A DNA stretch of 64,000 nt, taken from the NCBI GenBank assembly GCA_021396245.1, contig WNYE01000011.1:62001-126000 (forward strand), written 5' to 3'. The DNA is from Sporothrix humicola (taxonomy: Eukaryota > Ascomycota > Sordariomycetes > Ophiostomatales > Ophiostomataceae). A program made the translations under genes and the position numbers. The notes below the pieces were generated by a model, which had not been told where the DNA came from, did not search any database, and saw only the letters and a list, made by a program, of their open reading frames with translations. Every line of letters starts with the position of its first letter. The stretch's first letter is position 1. This document shows positions 54,906 through 64,000 of this stretch, piece by piece.

Positions 54906-55387
54906 TGTGAAGGATGAATTGGTTTGGACGGTCGGGATCGACAAGTAAATCGGGATCGCGTGTGCGTAGGAGGGGAGATTGTGCGGTGCGTGGTGATGTC
55001 GTGATGGACGATTTGGCTGGAGGAAGAGTCGAAATTGAATGGGATGGAAAAACCCACGAAAGTTGCTCCGACAAATGGTCTGATGCTGATTTGCTCCACT
55101 CAGCGCCCGCCAACGAGAGCCAACGACCCCCCATAGCAAATCACCCTAGGTTAATTCGCGGTGGCCCGGAATGTCACGTGCATCAGCACACGTGAGAATG
55201 ACTAAGGAGACAAATTGGCTTGGTCCCAAAATATTGGAGCCAATTAGCCAATCAGATACCCGCATCTCAAACTGGTGGCAGTTTTTTCTGGACTTTGGAC
55301 ATCGTCTGAGCCTAGAGAGCTTTTTTGTTCGATGTGCAGCATCGTGACCGGGATTGCTCTACTCCAGCGACACCAATTGCGGCCACC
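54906..55387. promoter_or_regulatory. Bidirectional promoter of COX9 and uL22m
   Basis: A 482-bp region between divergent starts of two mitochondrial genes. Its notable feature is a cluster of four CCAAT/ATTGG boxes (55214-55252). Confidence 0.6.
55214..55252. promoter_or_regulatory. Four CCAAT boxes in 39 bp (HAP-type)
   Basis: ATTGG at 55214-55218 and 55233-55237, CCAAT at 55240-55244 and 55248-55252. The last two are preceded by G and A/G as preferred by the HAP/CBC complex. In fungi this complex drives respiratory genes, and both flanking genes act in mitochondria. Confidence 0.55.
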
Positions 55388-56688
55388 ATGAGCCTCAACA
55401 TACCCTCAAGGAGGGTCCTAGCGACAGGTAAGCCATTGGCCATTTTTAGGACACCCTAAAAGTCTTTTACACTGCATTCTAATGCGTCGCGTGCCTCTAG
55501 GTCTCCGGCCGACGACGACAACATGCGCCGCCGCTGCGACGACACACTCCGCCCTTGTGCTGCGGCCACGCACACAATCTCAACAACCGATTGCCCGGTC
55601 TTTTGATATCAGCGGCAGCCGCACCCTCCACACGACACCCAACCGCGCCATTAGCTGGGGCAGCATCTTTGGCCGCAAGAAGAAGACCTCCGGCGATGCC
55701 ACTACCGGCCTGGCTGGCGACGTCAGCTCGGCCAAGACCCGCCAGGAGCTCAAGGAACGCATGACCAGCCCCGGCCTGAGCGCCAGTCCGCTGCTCGCCA
55801 CGGAAATGGAGCAGCAACAACAGCAAGACGGCCAAAAACCCGACGACGCAAAGAAGCCGCCAGCATCTTCAGCCCACCGCAGCGACATTGGCACTTCGCT
55901 GCTGCAGTCCGATCTGCAGCGTGCCCTCGACCCGGACCCGCGCAGCCGTGTCCGCTGGGAGCGCAAGATGGTCATCCGCCACGTGAACCGCATGCTGGAT
56001 CCCAAGGGCCAGGAGACGCGCGAGGAGCGCCTGGCCCGCACGGAGCGCCAGCTGCTGCACAAGTCGATGCCGATCCCGACGAGCACCAAGAAGCTGGTGC
56101 ACCTGGCGCGGCAAATTACGGGCAAGACGCTCGAGGACGCGCTGATCCAGATGAAGTTTAGCAAGAAGAAGATGGCCAAGGAGGTCATGTGGCACCTGGA
56201 GGAGGCCCGTGACGTGGCCGTCGTGGAGCGTGGTATGGGCCTGGGCCGTATCCAGCAGCAGCAGACGAAGGCTGGCGAGGGCGAGGAAGGCGAATCATCG
56301 TCGCCCAAGGTCTTCAAGATCCAGACCAAGGACGGCAAGTGGCTCAACATCACTGACCCGTCGCGCATTTACGTCGACCAGGCCTGGGTCGGCAAGGGCA
56401 TCTGGCGCTCCGTCAAGCCAGAGTACCGCGCCCGTGGCCGCATCTTCCAGCAATGGTCCCCATCGTCTTGTATGTTTACAACCTTCCTTTCCCTACATTT
56501 CGTTTGTACCCTGTTACCCTGTTTTCAACAACTACTAACAATACCTAGACCTGTCTGTTATTCTCAAGGAGGAGAAGACCCGTATCCGCCTGCACGACGA
56601 GCGTGTGGAGAAGGAGGCCAGGAAGACGCCTTGGGTTCACCTGCCCAACCGCCCCGTCACAGCACAGAGACCATACTACTCGTGGTAG
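55388..56688 (+). CDS. MRPL22: Mitochondrial ribosomal protein uL22m
   Basis: Exons are 55388-55427, 55501-56469 and 56549-56688, giving 382 aa; introns are phase 1 in both cases. The first about 50 residues are a presequence (SRRVLAT-GLRPTTTT, SFDISGSRTLHTTPNRA). The linker that follows is charged and Gln-rich. The L22 fold runs from about 165 to 310 (STKKLVHLARQITGKTLEDALIQMKFSKKKMAKEVMWHLEEARDVAVVERGM). The long beta-hairpin that lines the exit tunnel carries YVDQAWVGKGIWRSVKPEYRARGRI. The fungal C-terminal extension (LKEEKTRIRLHDERVEKEARK) ends in PYYSW. Component of the mitochondrial large ribosomal subunit. Confidence 0.93.
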
Positions 56689-57181
56689 ATGGACGTTTAT
56701 GACTTTCTTTCGACCATCTCTCTCATCTGTCCATATCCTGTCATATTAGCAAAAGTAATTAGACACTGTAAAATACGAATGCATTTTTTGTTACACTTCT
56801 TGGCCACAAGCTGTTGTATTTCATCTTGAGATTTTCGACTATGATGTTATTATCCTGAAAGCACTCATTGTTCGGGTTAAGTAATTGAATTGATAAAATT
56901 GGGAATATAAGCAATGCTGTCTAGTTAAGAAACAACCCCCTATGCTGATGTCGGGCCTGCGGCGACAACTTAAAGTGTGTGGGAGAGAAACCGCGCTGGC
57001 TTCTTGAGAAACGCCCTTTCCATCTATTAAGCCACTGAGCACTACCTGAGTGTGGCGAGGTAATAAAATACATAAGAAAGTAAATCCGCACCAGCCTTTG
57101 CAGTCTTCGCACAAGAATGCAAGAGATGGTAGGTCCTGTGACGAATGAAATTGCTCGGATCTGCTATCCAACTGGCACCCC
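56689..57181. other. Convergent 3' region, 493 bp
   Basis: It lies between the ends of the uL22m gene (+) and the CFEM gene (-). AT-rich; no gene seen. Confidence 0.5.
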
Positions 57182-58298
57182 TCAAACCATATTCCTAGGT
57201 ACGTGCCGAGGGACCATGTCCTCGTACCGCCGAGACTTCATCTCTAGCTCGGAGTGGTCGAAGCCACGGCTGTTGTTGTCGTTCGCATAAATACGACCAG
57301 AGCCTGGCATCGGGTCCGAGATCTTGAGGTGAGACCGCGAAGGACTGCGGTTGTTGTTTCGGCTGCGGTGCTTCCGGGCAATGACAAACGTCACAATGGC
57401 GGCGATAACGGCCACAACACCAACGGCGGCACCGATACCAATGCCAGCCTTGGCGCCGGCAGAAAGGCCGGGAGAGGCACTGGCGGTAGAACTACTGGCG
57501 CTCGAGGTAGTCTGTGAACAAATGTTAGTACTGGTTATACTTGCCATTTAATTTCTATAAGCACAATAAGACGTACGCTGGCAGGAGTAGCATTAGTAGT
57601 CGTGGGCGTCGAGGTGGTCGTCGGCGCTGAGGTTGTAGCAACAAGGGCACCGCTGGTAGCGCTTGAGCTGGAGGTTGGGGCCGACGTGCTCGTCACGGGT
57701 GTGCTGGTGGTAGCTGGGACGCTGCTGGTCGTAGACGGAGTTGAGGTCGCAACCGAGCTGCTGGTGACGGGTGGAGGTGTGGACGACACTGGCGGTGTGG
57801 ACGGTGTGGTGGACACTGCAGCTGGTGGTGTTGACGAGACCGGCGGTGCAGATGTGACTGGTGTCGATGTGGCAGCAGGAGCACCCGCGGCAGCAGCTTC
57901 AAGATGTTAGAACGCTATGATGATTATAAAGAGGCTAAGGAAATTGAAAAGTCACCACTTACTTGCGCATACACCGGTGAGATAGTTTGTGACTGAGGGC
58001 AGGAGGTCTGCAGCACAAGCGGCGACGGCACAGTCATGGACACCGTTCTGGAAGTTAGGCGCGGCGCAAAGACAGCTAACCGAGTCCGCTGTGCATCCAA
58101 ACGTGCCCGCTTCTGCTATGACTTGATCGAGACATGTTTGCTGCGGAGGGTTAGAAGATGCTCTTGTGATGTGAATGGAAGCAGAGGATTGTAACTTACA
58201 CCACAGCCGGGCAAAGAGGCCTCATCAGGGAAGCTTTGAGCTTGGGCAATACCCGAGAGGGCAGCCAGTGCAAAAACCAGCGAGCTTGGAGTACGCAT
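57182..58298 (-). CDS. CFEM-domain membrane protein
   Basis: Exons are 58298-58200, 58140-57963, 57896-57577 and 57511-57182, giving 308 aa. Residues 1-20 are a signal peptide (SLVFALAALSGIAQA). The CFEM domain (about 25-92) has all eight cysteines: PGCG, TCLD, FGCT, VSCLC, HDC, AAC, VCA. A Ser/Thr/Pro mucin-like stalk of about 110 residues follows, then one membrane helix (about 222-248, AGIGIGAAVGVVAVIAAIVTFVIA) and a basic cytosolic tail (RKHRSRNNNRSPSR). CFEM proteins bind haem or act in surface signalling and adhesion; this one has a true membrane anchor rather than a GPI signal. A haem-ligand Asp of the Csa2/Rbt5 type cannot be assigned with certainty. The acceptor of exon 3 (TGAAG) is the least sure. 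Confidence 0.88.
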
Positions 58299-59742
58299 GG
58301 TGTGTGGAGTATATCAAAGAAAATGAAGAAAAAAAAGAGTGTGGGAAGATAGGAAAAGAGAGAGAAGGCAAGATGCCAGGAAAGAAAAGAAGCAAGAAGA
58401 GAAACGAGCTGTGGAGGATGCAAGCACCTCCAGCAAGCTGTTACTGGGATGACCAGCCAGGCAAAGGCAAAAAGAATAGCAAAGGGATACCTGCGTGAAT
58501 TACAGGCCGGAGAAGAAAAAAGATCAAGAGAATAAAAAAGAGAGAGGCGAAGCAGGCCTTGAAAGAGGGTCTGCGGCGTATATAAAAAAGAATGCAACGA
58601 GTATGCAAGAAAGAAACGGTCGAAGGAGCCCAACGGAGAATAGCCGACTTGGCTGAGCTGAAAAGACAAGTCGTTTGGATTGGGGCGTAGTATGCAGGAT
58701 GCAAGAAGACACGAGCCTTTCTGCAGGACGTGTTGTAACACTGGAACGGAATGCTGCGTGGCAAGCTGCGAATTTTTGAAAGATGCCGCCCTGGTGGTGG
58801 TTCAGTTGGGCGCGGGGTGTTTGGCTATCTGGCGTGTTTGACTGTCGTGCTGTCTCGTTGACGAAAGTAGCGGACGTTGCGCGAGCAAGTGGATCTGTAT
58901 GTGTTCGCCGTGCGGGTAGCCTTTTCCATTTGTCTGAGAGATTCCTCTTCGTGTAATGCCAAACGGGGGGAGCGAAACGATATGATCGATATAGCGAGAC
59001 CGGGTAGCACACGGGATCGCGGTTTGAAAGAAAAATGTGTGTGGAGAGCAGTCCTGGTAAGGATTGAGGGCCGAGAAAGAATGTGTCGTACTATATTAGA
59101 TGCCCGTTGGGTTCTGGTTTAATATCTAGCCGTGAGGATGACGACTGGCAGGACGAGTCGAGAATGCACGATGGAGAGGTATTAATAGGGCCAGGAATGG
59201 GACAAATAGATTTGAAAAGGCGGGGAGGAGGAGAAGAGACGCAAAGCACTTTAAAAAAGAAAAGAGAGAAGAATATAAAGAAAAAGCTGACGAGCCGTGT
59301 GAAAAAGATAAAAGTGTCGAAAGTGAGGCCAAAGTGATGTGCAAAGGTGTGGCACGATGGGGTGACCTTAGAAGGTGGGAGAAAGCAAGTAAACAAAGAA
59401 ATGGAAAGAATGACCTGATAGGAAGGAGTGACGACGAAGACAACGAATGTGTGGGCGAGGAAAGAGCGCTCACGAAAAAAAAGAGAGAAGGGAAAAAAAG
59501 AAAATATCACAAAATTGGAAAGAGCAAACTTTCGTGAAGAAGAAAGAAGAGGGAAGGAGCGAAGGGCAGCCTGAGGAAAGGGGAGGGCCCAGATGGCTTA
59601 AAGAGGAAAGCGACCCAGTTCGGTCGTGATCCAAGCTTTCTCAACCTTGTTGATTCCCTTTCACATTCAACAAGTCGCCCCTCTTGCAAAACCCACTCCT
59701 CTCCGCAACCAGCAAACCTTTTTTTCCCTCTCTCCCACACCC

Positions 59743-60370
59743 ATGTCGTCTTTACTTCAGGCACGATACGTACTGAGGACGCCGAAAACCCTGGCACAAC
59801 GTCCTGTCTCCCTCAGCCCTGCCCTGCAGCCATCCTACAGTCAGGGGCTTGTCGCAGAGCGAATAGGAAGAGCGCATAACAGAAGCGTCTTTTCTTGCAG
59901 ACGCCGTCGTTTCTGTACCCCTCGAAGCTTTCGCGACCGGCATGTCGGTACTTGAGGGTAGTATGGCGCATCGGTGCGTTAGCCAGGTACTCCGATCCAA
60001 AAAAGCAACATTACCCTTACCCGTCAGTCACCTTTCTGACCTTCTTTCTGCCTTCAGGAGCAGGGAGAGCCCATGCGCTACTGCACAGGATTACGTGGTG
60101 TGGACGACTTTTGCACCACGGCTGGGCGGTCCAGGGACTTACATCCACTATTCAGGGGCCGCCTGCATTGCCAACAAGAAGAACAGTGGGCTGTGCCCAG
60201 CGGGTTCCGCTAACACGAGCAGCTGGCGGCAACGGAAGAGGACCGCGGCGGTTGCGCAGTGGAAGAACAGACAGTTTGTCTATCTGGCACAGCAAGGTCC
60301 CTCAACCAACTCCTTCAAGCAGCATCCGTGCCTCTTCCTTCTCAGGGCCAAGAGCCCTGTTGGGTTATGA
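59743..60370 (+). CDS. Doubtful overlapping short ORFs
   Basis: An ATG frame of 70 codons (59743-59955) starts with an Arg/Ser/Leu-rich segment resembling a mitochondrial presequence (SSLLQARYVLRTPKTLAQR). It overlaps a second ATG frame of 142 codons (59942-60370) in another phase. No family resemblance and no convincing intron to join them. They may be noise or a young gene. Confidence 0.12.
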
Positions 60371-60893
60371 GTACATAACTGACGATATCCCGTGGTCCCA
60401 TGCGGTATGAACAGACGGTTTTGCTTTCCTGGCTAAACTGCTTTGTGGCAGGTTGCTGCAAGGTCTTTATTTTCACGATGCAGCTAACAGGGAGGGGTTC
60501 CAAACAAGAAACAGCGAACAGAGAAACGAACGAAAAAAAAGAGGGGCGGGAGTGAGCGAGGAGGGTAGAAAGAGGAAAAACAACGACTGGAAACACAGAA
60601 GGGGTGGCAAGACAATCAATCTGGGGCCGGCTGTCGTTTCCTTGGACTGGCAGTCGTTTTTTTCTCTGCTTAAACGTCCAAACACACCGGCAAACTGAAA
60701 ACAGGCGCGCAGTGGATGTGCTCAACTCTTGGCTTGATCTGTTGTCGAACTAACCACAAAGAAACAAAAAAAAATTCAGATCCTGGACTCAAGTAAAGTT
60801 TCCGGCGACACCAGAGACGAAAACGGACATCGAAGTGGTGAGACCGAGACGCCTGCCCCTCCTTCTCTGTTGAGTAAAAATCCCTTTCCCACC

Positions 60894-61151
60894 ATGCCTC
60901 CGATATCCGACCATTTTACGAAAACGAAATACGATCGAGGGAGCGGTTCTTTTGACTCCTCTCCCTGCGTACTCATCTTGAAGAAGCTGGCATATATGTA
61001 AGTCCTTTGTGGGCTCCTGTCATTACTTTTTATCACGGCATAATCCTCCAGCCGCCAGCACATATTTCCCCTCTCCCACAGCCAGTCAATTCAGACGATA
61101 GGATCACATCCCGCAGACGATCGACACCGGGGACAGCATGAAGGTTGTTGA
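60894..61151 (+). CDS. Candidate small spliced gene (57 aa)
   Basis: ATG 60894 lies in a CACCATGC context. The frame runs 34 codons to a perfect GTAAGT donor at 60998. Using the CACAG acceptor at 61080-61081, the frame continues to TGA at 61149-61151. The product would be 57 residues, polar, without signal peptide or known family. An alternative acceptor (CTCCAG, 61026-61031) keeps a longer product. Support is limited to start context and splice signals. Confidence 0.18.
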
Positions 61152-64000
61152 TGATGGGACCCAGGAACAACACAGCCATCCCGGAGCCAGGAACCAGGGG
61201 CGGTTTGGACGGCCGGCTTTTAGCACGGCGCCAGCACATCTTTCCTTCCCCTTTCTTTGTTCTTGCTGTGATTCTTCTTGATTTACCCCTGTCTAGCTGT
61301 CTGCGCTAAAACAGGCAAGCCTAGTGTCTCAGGTTCTCGCGCTACCGCATCACCTACTTAGTATTAGCCTTTTTCGTCTTCTTCTTTTCTTTTTCTTTCT
61401 CTGCATTGAAGTCCCTCTTTTCTCTTTCAATGACGTGGGATGCACTGCATGCGATGATTCTTGAATACGTCCGCCATGTAAGTACATGGATTCGTCGCCA
61501 TTGGGAAATGCCTCAATGTCTGTTGAAAAGATCCAAGAAAAAAATAGGGCATTCGGCGGACTGGATTTTCTATGTGGCAATCGGACAAGATTTGCTCTCT
61601 TCGCCGATTATTTCCTGCCTTTCTCTTTTGATGAGGGCGTTTGCCCTTGCTTGAAATATTCAATTTGAGGCGCCGCTTTTCTGTTTTCGTTTTCCAGCGG
61701 TGCAGGACGGACCACTTTTGATTTTTCTGCAACGCGGCGTGGCTGAAAAACGTGACTGTTGTGAAAGGGAGAGTCGTGCCAATCATTTCCAAGCAAGGAG
61801 CTTCGAACATGTGGCTTTCCGGGATGAAGAGGAGCCAAACGATATGATCGCTGTGAGCTCCATACTGAGTACGATCCCTTTCAAAGATTCGATATGATGG
61901 GTTCCGACTAATGATGACCACATGCGGCAGGCTTTCTGGGAAACAATGTTCGCATTGTGTGCACACGCGTACGCCTACGATGCACTAACACACTGCGTTG
62001 CATTTTCAGGGTCGGCGTCCGTCATCGTCTGCTGCTGTCGAACCTGGTGACCAGGTGCGCATAGCTTGCCAGTTGCAGAAACTGAAAACCGCTCAAGCAA
62101 TTTTTTGTTCTTGGTTTGTGTGGGCCGAACAGGACAGCTTTCAGACGACTATTTACGGAGTACACACACAGGCTCCGCGCCCTTGGACTGGAAGAGAAGG
62201 AGAGACGTCTGGTCCAGGGTGGTGAAGCCACGCAAGATTGCTCAGGGTCCTTGTCCCAGGCTGGCCAACGTTGAACGATTTCTGGGCAGTCTGGCGCTGC
62301 GCCACGTTGCAGACGTTTTGGAACAGTGCAATCCCAACAATATGGATGAGAGAAGTGGGCAATACAGCGAAATTCGGGGCTAGGGGGGCCTTCCAATTTC
62401 AATGCCTGTGCGAACCCCCGTCGAGATCCAAAACGACCAGCCTCGTGGGAAATGAGCACGGCTGAGTCCCTTTTGTGTGAAGCACTGCAGTGTTTCTGTG
62501 ACAATAAAGTACGGCTGCATACGACGCAAGAATGCGGTGCAATACGTCACACGCATGTACCTTTTTGAGCTTCTTGACTCGTGCGAGAGAGGCAGCAGGG
62601 TACAGGCGGTATGCCGCCAAGGACAAAAGCAGCCCCTCTCATAATCCGAACAGATGCAGCATTTGCAAAAGAATGAGGAGACAACTTATAGGAATACGGT
62701 TGTAAGCGAGGACTGAAAAGGGCAAGAGGTAAAGAAAGAAATATGCAAAGGCCAATTGGAAAAGGTCTCGAAAATCAAGAAATATGCCAAATTGTTCAGG
62801 GCGGGCATGGAGGGAATCCGCAACACGCTACCCAGGGATGGCAGATGGAATTGGCTGCCTCAAGGCGTTTTGACAGAAAAAAAAAAGACTTTGGGCTTCT
62901 GTCTATTCATCCCATGTTGTCGACATTTGGATTTCCGTTTGGTCCGCCTTCTCGTCCCGTCATACCGCGACCGTGGAAGGATCACAACGCTCGTCCTTGA
63001 CGACAGCAATGGCAGAGGCTTCCGTAGTACGGACTGCATATACTCTGAACCATAGTTGGTTGATGACATACCTGTCAAAAGCACAAGTACGATGCGCGGG
63101 TACAAAAAGCTGTGGCCCAGAGTTCGTGATATCCCAGCCGTTGGTCGTGTTGCATCGGGAGGTTGCGTCCATCTCTCCGTCGTCTTTATTCAGTGGCCCT
63201 CATTTCTAGATATGTAACTGTATATCTGGCAGTTTTTTTTTTCATGGTCTTTTGACTACACATGTTTTATATATCGCGTATCTGGCGCTCGGTCTTTCTA
63301 ATCCGAGTGGATGTGATTGGCATTTCAAAATTCTTTACACACTCACTTTGAAGGCACCATCCATTCCACAAGACCAAGAGGAACGCGTGCCTTGCACGAG
63401 TCGCGAACGTGGCTCTCGATGCAATGCAAAACTTCTCGGACGCAAGTTTAAAATGAAAGAAGCTCAGAAATGCAGAAAGATGCACGACGTTGGAGCTTTT
63501 CATCGGAACGCGGTTCGCGTTTGCTGACTAGAAAAGAATGCTCGGTTACACTACAGAATTTTTCTTGCTGCAGAACGAGATTCAATGACTACTGTATATT
63601 TTGTATACGATGCATGTCGCAGAGCTTTCTTTTTTATCTGTAACGCGACGCGATTTTTAATTTTACTTTGTCTGCCGGGCACCGTTTCTTTGCATCGAAA
63701 GCTCCATCGACAGAAGCTTGAGCTCCAGCTCAAAGTACAGCTACAGCCATACGGAGGAGTCAGCCTGCATATCCAGTGCATCTCTACGATCCTACATGCA
63801 TGCAGAAAATGCAGGAACATGCACACAAATGCTTCGTGTCCATTCGGCACTCGGACACCAGTGCAGGTACAGCTCACCTTTTAATCATATTCATAACGTC
63901 CTTTTCCTTGTTTTCTCGACGGTGTGGAAAGTCACATGCATCTTGTTCTATTTTTGCTGTCTCACCGTATCGAGTCCCCAGAAGAAATGTACACTAGGAT

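Larger units (their letters stand above)
58299..64000. other. Gene-poor right end, about 5.7 kb
   Basis: The CFEM promoter is followed by DNA without recognised genes. Purine-rich segments (59220-59560) and several overlapping short frames occur. The least poor candidates are listed separately (59743-60370 and 60894-61151). No tRNA, rRNA or transposon signature seen. Confidence 0.5.

Overview
The window is nuclear DNA from a filamentous ascomycete (Pezizomycotina, most likely a Sordariomycete). The evidence is short GT..AG introns with CTAAC/CTGAC-like branch points, Zn2Cys6 and fungal_trans regulators, CFEM, Som1 and PLC-like fungal families, and a cpc-2/RACK1 gene almost identical to the Neurospora family. 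I cannot name the genus from sequence alone. About twenty protein genes and one snoRNA gene are supported. They are separated by unusually long gene-poor stretches of about 4.8, 6.8 and 5.7 kb. Exon coordinates were worked out by hand from splice signals, reading-frame continuity and family conservation.

Layout. 1-2.9 kb: the 5' part of a GH78 alpha-L-rhamnosidase, cut by the window edge, and a Zn2Cys6 regulator. 3.6-5.2 kb: an unresolved locus of overlapping frames with membrane segments. 10.0-14.0 kb: a caspase-like/C2H2 zinc-finger fusion protein. 14.5-17.7 kb: a hotdog thioesterase and an RluA-type tRNA pseudouridine synthase, head to head. 19.8-22.7 kb: a secreted PLC-like protein and mitochondrial biotin synthase. 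23.9-28.1 kb: TFIID subunit TAF8 and cpc-2/RACK1, whose third intron carries a U24 (snR24) box C/D snoRNA. 28.6-34.7 kb: a compact group of a Zn2Cys6 regulator, an NCS1 nucleobase-type permease and a 2-oxoglutarate/Fe(II) dioxygenase. The permease and dioxygenase diverge from a 908-bp region with six HGATAR motifs, which suggests a nitrogen-controlled nucleobase-use module. 36.4-41.2 kb: an MFS transporter and an intronless LRR protein kinase of bacterial appearance. 48.0-51.5 kb: an isochorismatase-AlkB-GST triple fusion. 51.9-56.7 kb: four small housekeeping genes in two head-to-head pairs, XRCC2-like/Som1 and Cox9/uL22m; the second pair shares a cluster of four CCAAT boxes. 57.2-58.3 kb: a CFEM membrane protein.

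Strongest observations. (1) The pseudouridine synthase has no in-frame AUG ahead of a 41-codon extension that looks like a mitochondrial presequence. A CTG in good context (A at -3, G at +4) opens that extension, so I infer dual cytosolic/mitochondrial targeting by non-AUG initiation. (2) The U24 snoRNA keeps its D' guide, but its D guide no longer matches the yeast/human one as I remember it. (3) Two rare domain fusions, caspase-zinc finger and isochorismatase-AlkB-GST. The second has a Ser where the isochorismatase nucleophile Cys is expected. (4) The possible interkingdom origin of the LRR kinase.
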